Shown here: positions 12,389 to 24,300 of the stretch, in pieces | How positions within the stretch are numbered: position 1 is the first letter of the stretch | Layout of the letters: each line of letters starts with the position of its first letter | DNA from: Misgurnus anguillicaudatus | Taxonomy: Eukaryota; Chordata; Actinopteri; Cypriniformes; Cobitidae | Assembly: GCF_027580225.2 (NCBI RefSeq) | Contig: NC_073358.2 | Span: 11,982,501 to 12,046,500, forward strand | Length of the DNA: 64,000 bases | Direction of reading: 5' to 3' | Program-made: the position numbers and the translations under genes | The notes under the pieces: generated by a model | What the model saw: only the letters and a program-made list of their open reading frames with translations | What the model was told of the DNA's origin: nothing | Databases searched by the model: none

Positions 12389-15300
12389 GTAAGTTTATAT
12401 ATTTATATATATATGGGGTTATAAGGGTTAGCCTATATATGAAACTTTATGTATGTATATTTATTATTTAAATGACACCTCATGTAAAGGCTTAATACAT
12501 CCTGCATCAATCTGAGTTATTCAGCCTCATAATTTAAAGCTAATAATTTAGATCAATCTTTTATTAATGTCACACACTTAAATTGTCAGATTACACACAA
12601 TATAATTTCATAAATATTTTATGCAGCGTACATTATTGATGTTTCTTAGTTTAGAAGATATATCCTGTGTGACTGTTTCTGGTTACATGCAAATACATGC
12701 AAAATATGTCCTTGGAAAGTTATTCAACATCATAATGCAGCATTACTTTTATTGTGAAACCAGGATGCAAAGTAAACATGAGAGTATTTATTTAAACTTG
12801 CAAACAGGAAAAATGTGTAAATTCCCATCATAAGATGTACTGATAGATTCAGATATAGTATTTGAAACTGTAGTTGCAATATATGAAGAGCTCAGAAACA
12901 AAAGCTGCTAAACGCCATCTACGTCAAAGGTAGATAATGATATTTATGAATGGTCTTGGATTATATCTTCATCAAATACTTTCGGTGTAAATGCACTTAA
13001 TCTCAGCCTCGGGCCATTCAGCAATATTGGTTTGTTAGCAGGATCCATTAAGAGTCTAATAAAAAAATGCTTATTTACAAGAAAACATGTCAGATGCACT
13101 TAACAGATTTTGCATCTGAGCTCTTAATATATAAAAACGTATACACTAGTTCAGTTGTTTACGGTTTCCTTTTTTATTTTTTATTTTATGCTATAATTTA
13201 GTGTCTGCTTCTAGTCAGTTGCAATACTAATAGAAGAACAATTGAATGAGTTACAGTACTCTAGTATTTCCTTGTTTTAAAGAAGATACCAATCTATAGC
13301 CTCCAGAAAAACTGTTGCATGTCAGACCTGTTCCGATGGATAAGTCTGCATCGTTTAAAAGATTTAACAGTGTGCCATTAAAGAATTGGTTGCTGTATCA
13401 TAGTAAAGAGTTTATTTGCTAAGTCCCACTTTATACTAAGTGTCTTTAATTACATTTACTGGAATGAATGCCATTTTTTTGTATTTTCGTGCATTTTATC
13501 AAACAATTGCTTTTATAGCCTAAAATCTGTGTTTGACTGAGTGAAGTTGGTGAAAGTAGTAAAAACATGAAGTGGAGTTTCATTTATATGGACTCTAAAG
13601 AAAAAGTATAGGTCCAATATCATTGGTCTTGAAAAGTGGGTAGGTCTTGTCCCACCCACATTTAATGGTTTGGACGCCCATGCTATTCCGTCCATATGAG
13701 TTTTTATTTACCCTGTCCCTAACCCTTAACTTAACCCTACTCTTTACAGCATGTGAACACGATATGTACACTGTATTACATTGTACATATTCTTATTTAG
13801 GTGTACAGTAGTAAAAAACTCATCAAATTGAAAGAACCATCTATACATTGAAAGAATTCCATACTGTAGTAACAATCAAATAATTTTTTGACATGGCACA
13901 ATATAACATATTCATGCATATTATGCATATACACTCACCTAAAGGATTATTAGGAACACCTGTTCAATTTCTCATTAAAGCAATTATCTAATTAACCAAT
14001 GACATGGCAGTTGATTCAATGCATTTAGGGGTGTGGTCCTGGTCAAGACAATCTCATGAACACCAAACTGAATATCAGAATGGGAAAGAAGGGTGATTTA
14101 AGCAATCTTGAGCGTGGCATGGTTGTTGGTGTAAAACGGGCCGGTCTGAGTATTTCACAATCTGCTCAGTTACTAGGATATTCCCGCACAACCATTTCTA
14201 GAGTTGACAAAGAATGGTGTGAAAAGGGATAAACATCCAGTATGTGGCAGTCCTGTCGGCGAAAGTGTCTTGTTGATGCTAGAGGTCAGAGGAAAATGGG
14301 CGGACTGATCCAAACTGATAGAAGAGCAACTTTGACTGAAATAACCACTTGTTACAACCGAGGTATGCAGCAAAGCATTGGTGAAGCCATAACATGCACA
14401 ACCTTGAGGTGGATGGGCTACAACAGCAGAAGACCCCACCGGGTACCACTCATCTCCACTACAAATAAGAAAAAGAGGCTACAATTTCTACGAGCTCACC
14501 AAAATTGGACAGTTGCAGACTGGAAAAATGTTGCTTGGTCTGTTGAGTTTCGATTTCTGTTGAGACATTCCGATGGTAGAATCAGAATTTGGCGTAAAAC
14601 AGAATGAAAACATGGATCCATCATGCCTTGTTACCATTGTGCAGGCTGGTGGTGGTGGTGTAATGGTGTGGGGGATGTTTTCTTGGCACACTTTAGGCCC
14701 CTTAGTGCCGACTGGGCATTGTTTAAATGCCACGGCCTACCTAAGCATTGTTTCTGACCATGTCCATCCCTTTATGACCACCATGTACCTATCCTATGAT
14801 GGCTACTTCCAGCAGGATAATGCACCATGTCACAAAGCTGGAATCATTTTAAATTGGTTTCTTGAACATGACAATGAGTTCACTGTACTAAAATGGCCCC
14901 CACAGTCACCAGATCTCAACCCAATAGAGCATCTTCGGGATGTGGTGGACCGGGAGCTTTGTGCCCTGGATGTGCATCCCACAAATCTCCATCAACTGCA
15001 AGATGCTATCCTATCAATATGGGCCAACATTTCTAACGAATGCTTTCAGCACCTTGTTGAATCAATGCCACGTAGAATTAAGGCAGTTCTGAAGGCCAAA
15101 GGGGGTCAAACACAGTATTAGTATGGTGTTCCTAATAATCCTTTAGGGGAGTGTAAGTTTTACCTGTTATGAAAGCATGAATTTATTATGTTTATTAGTG
15201 GAACTAAAGGTTGGATTAAACATGAAATGCATATGATCATTGTCATCAGTGAGGCGACCAATCACGAATAATAAGAGTAAGTTAAAATGACTTGTAAATC

Positions 15301-18300
15301 AAGTTGATTCGTCTAAAAGATGAAGGCAGCAAAGAATTTTATCAACCATCTTAAGATTCTTAAGTCCAAGAAATGGATTTAAAACTATATTTGAATAAAA
15401 TTGTTTTCAAAAAAAGAAATTAATGCGTTCACACAATTATAGTTTTATCTCCTTTAATTTATTATATTTGACTGTTTAGTTTACGTTTAACATTATATGT
15501 TTATATTTGCAGTTTAGCTGGATTCATCTCATAAAATCATAAATAAATGATTCATATCATTTGATCACATGACAAAGCAAATATTCAAAGTAGTGAACAT
15601 TCCTGTTACATGTGATACCTTCACAGGGCAGTAAAATGACAATAATATTTTATTAAAATTAAAAAGACACATGGACTTTACGTAACAGTGGTGTGAAAAA
15701 GTGTTGGCCCCCTTCCTGATTTTTTCTTTTTTTTGCATGTTTGTCGCACTTTATTGTTTCAGGTCATAAAACAAATTTAAATATCAATTAAAGAAAACAA
15801 AAGTACACACAACATGTAGTTTTTAAATAAGGGTTTTTATTAATAAGGGAAAACAAAATCCAAACCCACATGGCCCTGTGTGAAAAAGTGTTTGCCCCCT
15901 GTGGTTTATCACACCTGAGTTCAGTTTCTCTAGCCACGCCCAGGCCTGATTACTGCCACACCTGTTCGCAATCAAGAAATCACTTAAATAGGACTTGCCT
16001 GACAAAGTAAAGTAAACCAATAGATCCTCAAAGCTACACATAGGGGCGGTTTCCTGAACAGGGATTAGACTAGGCCTAGACTAAAATAACCCTAACCCTA
16101 ACCCTTACAGTTTGATCAGCGGACAGGGAGCAAGCAGATAGTTAGGAGATGTTTCCGGTATGTAACAAAAAATGTTTTATGGTCTAAAACGCTTCAATTC
16201 GCTTAGAGCGCCTTTAAACCGAAAACCAGAAACATAAAAATACTGTTTCTGTTTGGAACGAACCAATTGGGGAAAAATCTGGTTCAAAGCCCTGCCTGCA
16301 TGGCAGAGTTCCAAGATGAAAATCGCTGCTAAACAATAAGAACATAAAGGTTTGTCTCAGTTTTGCCAGAAAACATCTTGATGATCCCCAAGACTTTTGG
16401 GAGCGTACTCTGTGGATTGACGAGACAAAAGTTGAACTTTTTGGAAGGTGTGTGTCCCATTACGTCTGCCATAAAATAACACCACATTTTTGTAAAATAT
16501 GGTGGTGGTTGTGTGATGGTCTGGGGCTGTTTTGCTGCTTCAGTACCTGGAAAACTTACTCTATCACTGCTGTGATAAATTAGTTCTGCTGTCTACCAAA
16601 AAAAAAAAAAAAATCCTGAAGGACAATGTCCTGAAGTCACAATGTTTGTAACCTCAAGCTGATGCAAACTTGGGTGCTGCAGCAGGACGATGATCCAAAA
16701 CACACCAGCAAGTCCACATCTGAATGGCTGAAGATAAACAAAATAAAGACTTTGAAGTGGCCTAGTCAAAGTACTGACCTCAATCTTATGAAAAAGGCGG
16801 CCCATGCTCAAAAACCCATATTTTCAAATATGAGTGAGTCAAAATTCCTCCACAGCGCTCTAACAGAATCATTGCAAGTTATTGCAAATGCTTGATTGCA
16901 GTTGTAGCCCAACCAGTTATTAGGATTAGGGGGCGGGCACTTTTTCACACAGGGCCATGTGTGTTTGGATTTTGTTTTCCCTTCATTATGAGAACTGCAT
17001 GTTGTGTTTACTTGTGTTGTCTTTGGTTGATATTTACATTTGTTTGATGATCTAAAAACGGTAGGGTCTGACAAACATGCAGAAAAAAAATTAAATCAGG
17101 AGGAGAGGCAACACTTTTTCACACCACTGTCAACTTTTATTTTGTTTTACTAGGGTAGTAGTCATTTTTGAGGTATTGTAGGTAGATAAAATACCAAGTT
17201 TTCCACTAGAGGCCTTCAAAGCTGTTACCAATTACATGTAAAAGTGATAGTTTTTCAAAAATGAATCTGTTTAGCTGTAGAAGAAATGTCAAAAAGCAAC
17301 ATGAAATTGTAACATATTGATTTGCTTAACTATGTTTAACATCCACTTACATTTGGAAAAGATACTAAATAGCTCCTATTTCATTCCACTGGGGTAAAAA
17401 AATTAAGGAGAAAAGATGTGAAGAGAATTTTCCTAAGCTTAATAGCTTTAATATTTACAAGCTTTCACAGCCTAAATTTTCCACAGGAACAGGGGAAAGT
17501 GGGAAGAGCACCTTCATCAAGCAAATGAGAATCATTCATGGCAAAGGCTACACAGATGACGACAAAAGGGCCTATGCCAAACTGGTGTTCCAGAATGTCT
17601 TTACTGCCATTCAAAACCTGATCCAAGCAATGGAGAACCTAAAAATCCCTTTTGCTGATGCCAAAAATACAGTAAGCAGAAGGAATTTGGAGATATAAGA
17701 TTTTTTTTAATCACTTCCCTGATAAAAAAGAGCTTGTTGATTAATAGAGGTTTGTAGATTAAGTTAGTTAAAAAGCTGGATATGGACACCATCATAGCAG
17801 AATTCAATGCTTCACTGTCAGACAAAATGGTCAAAGATAGTTCCTAGCTGTCACTGGGGTGGCACCCTTTCAAAAAGCACCCGTATGCACCTAAAAAGTT
17901 CATATCAGAGGTACATACTGGTACCAAAGACTGCATATTTGTAACTCAAAGGGACATACTAGTAACAAATTTATAGACATCTATACCTACACTGTAAAAA
18001 TTGCTGTAATTGTGAAGCTGGTTGCCAGTAACTTACTGTAGAAGATAAAGGTCATTTAACTTTGAACAAAGTGTTGCCAGTAAATAACATAAATGTAAAA
18101 TCTACAGTAAGTTACTGGCAGCTAGTTGCCAGTAATACCCAGTAATACTGTAATTTCTACAGAAATCTTTTACAGAGTAAACAAAACACATTAGGGCCTT
18201 TTGGGTACTAATTTACCAGAATGATTTCCCGAGAACTAAATATTTTTCAGTACCATTTTCTCGGTGGTATTTACACCGCTAGTTGGGACTTTGAGGTGAC

Positions 18301-21300
18301 TCATGGCTGATCTGAAATCACGCAATGATGGGTGAAACAGAAATCATCCAGACAGCAACATCGCCACATCGTCTGGTAAATGGTCACATCAGAAAAGGGA
18401 TACAAGCAGTACTGGATTAGTGCCTGAAATGTGCGTCAGAAGGACTTGATGCAAACAAGTTGTTAAAGAATAAATTTATCTGTTGTTTGTGAAATGTAAA
18501 TAATCTGCATGTGGTATAATTTACGCAAGACTCTATGGATTAGACTCTAATGGATCATTTGGCGATGACATGAAATATACCACCCCATAAATACCACGCT
18601 GCATACTTTGTTGAAAAATGATAAGAGAGGATTATTTCAGGAATATTTCTTTTATAACATTTAGACTAAAAGTGCACATGGATGTTATTGTAATTGCATG
18701 CATGAGCAGCACGAGCCCATCTGTATTTATGATTAATAATACAGGTATGTGCCGTTAGAAATGTAGGCCTAGGTTTTGTTGTTGTTGGTGTGTTATGCTA
18801 CTGTTCGTACACACCAAACGCGGGGCATCTCGTCACTGTGGGTTCACACCAGATGCGAGTTGAACGATTTGCGCGAGTACATACAAAGTCAATGCAAAGA
18901 TGCGATCAGACGCGTCCTCGCGTGGGGCGATGTGAATGACTTGAAATAGGCGTCGCGTTTGTTGCGAAAACACGCGCTATTTGCCTCAAACGTGTCTTCA
19001 CCAAAGTTGAAAATTTTCAACTCGATCGAAAAATTTGCATGACACAAAGTTAAATCCCGTGAGTAGTCTAGAGCGAGTAACGCGATGCCCCGTGTTTGGT
19101 GTCTATGTAGCATCACTAGCTCTAGATTACTCACGGAGTCGTGGGATTTAATTTTGTGTCATGCAAATTTTTTGCTCAAATTTTTTGCATCGCCCCACGC
19201 GAGCACGCATCTAATCGCGTCTTTGCATTTAGTGTGTGTTACATTATGTGATTTAAATAGCAAAAAAGGAAGGCTATGATATTAAATCAACTCCAACTGT
19301 CGTGCAGTGTTATATATCATCGATGCTAAAAACATGTTTATGTGTAAGGGTTTGGTCTTGTATTATGTTGTGTTTTGTACTTTTATTTTGACACCCTGTT
19401 CTGACTTTTATTTTAAAATATCATCATGCCATGCTTCACTTCCCACTTCCTGTTTGTCTAGTATAAAGCCACTTCCTTTGGATAATATCACTGTTGATTA
19501 TTACTTAGCCTGTTTGTTAGTCTCCCCAGTGTTATCTTGTTTCCTGTCCTTTATCTGCTTGTTTTTGACCTGTGCTTGTGTATTCTGGATATTGATTGTT
19601 TTCTGCCTGCCCTGACCATTTGCCTGTTTGTTGGATTACTCTCTTGGATTGCCCCTTTTGGATGTGTTTGCTTGCCCTTTTGTGGATTTACTTTAATTAA
19701 CCTCTTTTGCACATGGATTCACCTCTCCTTTGCTTTGTTTAAAGCACACAACGTTATATTATGCTATGTTTATGTATATTTATGTCTTGTAACATGTTCA
19801 TAGAGTAAGTATTTACAAGGCTTTTTAAAAGAATGTCTGTGCTAGTATTTTGTATAATAAACATACACTTAAGGCACGAATAGTTCGCGTTGTGCTGGTT
19901 AGACCCTACCCTGGAGTAGGAGCTAATTTAGACCTAGAAAAAAGCAGTACCAGTAGTAAAAAAACGTCCTAGTTCCTGTGGTCCCAACACGCAACAAAGT
20001 GGGCAGTCCCACAAATAGTTTGGGTACTATGAATAGGTTCCCGTGGTATGAAAGGCCCTATTAGGACCTTTTTTAAAGGTACTGTCCCAGTGACAGCTTG
20101 GGACCTTTATTTGAGCATTTTCTTCTGACAGTGTTTAACAATCTAAACTAATGTACTAGCTTTTTAACAGTGTCTTTGAAAAATAACTGTAAATGTAAAA
20201 ACTTGACTAAAAAATAATTGAAACTAGGGCTGCACAATAAATCTCATGCAATAGTCATGAACATCTCATCAGTAAAGCTGGTTTGTCTGATTGTGTGTAA
20301 AGTGAACTATGACTTTGTGTATTAAATGCCGCTCCATCTTAAAGCAGGTGATGGCGATTTATTAATAATTAAGTAACCAGTTTTACTGATGACGTGCGCA
20401 TGACAATCGCATGTGATTTATCATGCAGCCCTTAATAAAAAAATCATATTGTGATATTGTGTGTGTTTGTGTGATATGATGTAGGTGAATGCAGCAATGC
20501 TTAAAAGAGCAACAGCAAGCGAAATGGACTCAATTAATTCTGAATATACTGAAGCCATAAAGAGCATTTGGAGAGACGTTGGCCTGCAGAAATGCTACGA
20601 ACGTCGGAGAGAGTTCCAACTTTCAGACTCTGCCAAATAGTGAGAGAAGTGCATATTTATACATACTTACAATAAAAAAATGCAATGTTCCATATGAGCA
20701 CTGCAGTAAACAATAGAGCATTCTTTATTTGGGCAGATGAAGGAAGTTATGGTAGCCTATATAGAGTTATGTGGGCAGTTTTTAAATAATAAATGCACCC
20801 TACTATGGTGGTTTAAAGGTCACATAACACATACTGTTTCTGTTAATCTCACGTTAATATTGAGTATAGAGTAGTATTGCTTTCTTCATATCTCCCATGA
20901 GTCTTTAGTTTTATCAGATTTATAAAACACCAGCTGTGCCGTTACTTTTCATAAAACCCAAGCTCCTGAATGCATCTAATGACGTTTATTTAGTGTCAGC
21001 TCTTGGCTGGTGTGTGCCTGCACTATTCCGGGTGAAGTGCCCATATAAGGACTTAAACTGTACTTCCAGCACTAACTGCCCATAAATTAAATAAAGCAAG
21101 ATTGTTACGTATGATGAATCTCTTATGTTAAAAAAAACGTTCCAAAACCCAGGCAAAGTGCATTCGGCACAGAAATATTTCAGCATTCATCCAAATGCTT
21201 TTTTGACACTTTGCCTATGTTTAGCATGAGGAATCCAGCTCTTTACAGTGTTAATAAGTCAGAATTGATGAAATAGCTTTAGCCCACCCCTCTTTAAACT

Positions 21301-24300
21301 TATATTTCTTTCTGGTTTTCTAGTTACCTGGATGACATTGACAGAATCTCTTCAGCATTGTATTTACCCAGTCTGCAGGATATCCTCCGAGTCCGAATAC
21401 CAACCACAGGCATCATCGAGTATGTCTTTGACCTCAAGACAGTCATATTCAGGTGAATGTTAATTGGTAGTTTGAAGATGTGTTATTATTCCATTCTGTA
21501 TTGCTAAACCACTTCTTTTGATGCAGAATGGTTGATGTTGGAGGCCAAAAGTCAGAGAGAAGAAAGTGGATCCATTGTTTTGAAAATGTTACTTCCATTA
21601 TCTATCTGGTGGCTCTGAGCGAATACGATCAGGTCTTATATGAGTGTGAGAATGAGGTTAGCATCGTTACATCATAGCAGATTATTGTGTTGATAAAAAC
21701 TGCATTTACGATACTATATTCTGCTCTATTAATACAGAACCGTATGGAAGAAAGTAAGGCGCTCTTTAAAACCATCATCTCCTACCCCTGGTTTCATCAG
21801 TCCTCCATCATACTCTTCCTTAATAAGACGGACCTCCTGAAGGAGAAAATCGCAACTTCGCACCTTGAAGACTATTTTCCAGAATATCAAGGTTGGGGAA
21901 CAATTATAAACATATACAACAGTGCAATGTTCTTAAAAACTTGCCAAGCCACTGATAAAACAAAAGTATATACTAGGGTTGCAACCATATATCAGAATAT
22001 GATTTTAATTGGTAAAGATAAAATCAATTTTCCCACTATTGGCAGATTGGGTAAAACCTAACTTGACATGACACGTGGTATGAACATGAAGGAGATTTTA
22101 TGACAGCAGTCATTAAGTGTAATTTGTTCAATTATGTCATTTTTAAAAGACAAGTTTGGTATTTTACACTTAAAGCCCTGTTTTCAGATTGTTTATGATG
22201 AAATAGAACGGTTTTGACTGAAATTTCGACATATGATGCTGGCCCGAGAATTTTCGCCAACTCCATTGACTTGTATTAGATGTGCTGTGAGGTACGATAT
22301 TACTCTGTGCCGGGAACTTTGTTTGTATTCTTGCAATTGGCAAAGGTGGATTATCGCCACCACCTGGGCTGGAGTGTCTATTATTCAAGCTCTCAACGGA
22401 AGAATGTACGGGTGTGAGGCGTTTGGAAAAATAAAAGTTTACAACGAATGCTAAAACACCTGTTGGAACGCATCTTTTGCAGCAATTTTTGTGTGAGCAT
22501 ATCAGTGAACATCCCTGACCACTCGGTGAGTTTCACGTCTTTGTAAACGAAAGTTTAATGCATTTTAGGAAGGATTCCAGTGCACATACAGCCATTCTAG
22601 AGGTGGGAGGTGAAACAAAAAACACCCGAAAATTCTCGGGGCAGCTGCATATGTTGAAATTTCAGTCAAAACCGTTCTATTTCATCATAAACAATCTGAG
22701 AGCAGGGCTTTGAGTGTAGAATACCAAATTTGTCCTTTAATGCAAAGATGACATTACTTGAAATGTCTTTGTTATGGCAACTTGACATAAACCAATACAT
22801 CATAAATTGTCATAAATCTGTCATAAACATGACATAGCAGAATACTGTAATTATCAAACTTCAGAAACTACCTAACTTTATGGCTTAACATTAAATTAAA
22901 CTGTCATTTAAAGGTAGGGTAACAGATTTGATCCTGAAACATTTTTATTTATGCTGGTTAAAAGTCTCCTCACATCCTGATAGCAATCACTGTGTTAAGT
23001 TGTTTAAATGTATTTGTAGAAATGTATGTCATATGTGAAAGGCGTAGGACCAAAAAATGTTCAACAAATCATAGATTTCGGTCCGAACGGACGTTTCCTT
23101 TTTTGTCCCTCATATGTAAGCGTAATTTGAATTCCCACCGCGCAGCGAGTCTACGCAGACACCATACGTCATCAGCGCGTTCACGTGCGCTCACCTCCTG
23201 TCTGTAAACAGCGAGAACGGCAAACTTTTCTGCTGAAATGACAACCTACACTGGAGCCACAAAACTAAAGGCATCTTTTATAACAACAACAGCAAAAACT
23301 GCCTGGATCAGCAAGAGCAAAAACCCAAATGAACATCGGTAACTTTACTGCTTTACCACGAGATGCAAACAGCTACAGGAGGCAAAGAGTCTGAAAGGTC
23401 GTTGCACTGTTTTTTTGGTAAGGTAGGTACGCGATATGTTTGTATTGAGATGGATTCAGATATTCTACTTTGATGAAACATTGTGTTGCTTATTAAATTT
23501 GTGTTCGTTTACGGATTAGCATAACTATATAGTTACTACGTCTACACAACCGAACGTGTGCTTAAACTAATTCTGATGTAAACCAGTTGTTTATGTTGGT
23601 TATTTTGGAAGTGTTATTCACTTTGTACTGCAAAGTTTTCTCACTGGTGAATGAGACATGAGACGTGACCGTCTGATCTGTGCGTGTTCATGTGTTTTGA
23701 AAGAGGCATGACTTTGGATGGCGATTTGACTTGAGGGTGGGATCGAGATTTCATTGCTAGGCGGCTACCGTTAGCATTTTTCAAAATGTGTTACCCTACC
23801 TTTAAATGTCATTAGGGGTATACTATGTCAAATAATTTAAAATACTTTAACAAAATGCAACAGACACATCAAAAGATTTTACTTAATTTCATGTTTTTTG
23901 TTTTTCCATCGATATGGACCCAATGCTGCATGGCTCAACCCATTATTGTACTGTTTTCATTTAATTTTAGATGAATCTGTCTCCAAATGCAATAAAATAT
24001 AATTGTATCCATTTTAATTATTATTATTATCATTGGATGATTGATTTTGTTTCTTAAACACATGGAGGAAACATTATGAACTGAAGAATATTCATGAGGC
24101 TGTTATAAAACTATTTGACAGAGTATTAACACTTAATGACATTTTAATGACAAATTATGTTTGTACAACTGCAGTTCAGGTCATGAAAAATATTCATGAA
24201 GCTGTTATAAAACTATATGACAGAGTATTAACACTTTAATGACTTATTAATGAAAATTTCAATTTGTATCGCTGGTAAAAAGTGGTCAGTTATGTTGTCT

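Noticed and set aside
16085..16110. Interstitial telomere repeat (CCCTAA)n
   Set aside because: Only about three imperfect units; similar short runs at 43089 sit inside common repeats.
19280..19800. Gene or LTR with long hydrophobic frames
   Set aside because: The Leu/Phe/Cys-rich translation comes from a T-rich strand; LTR ends could not be found, so it is mentioned only within the composite repeat.
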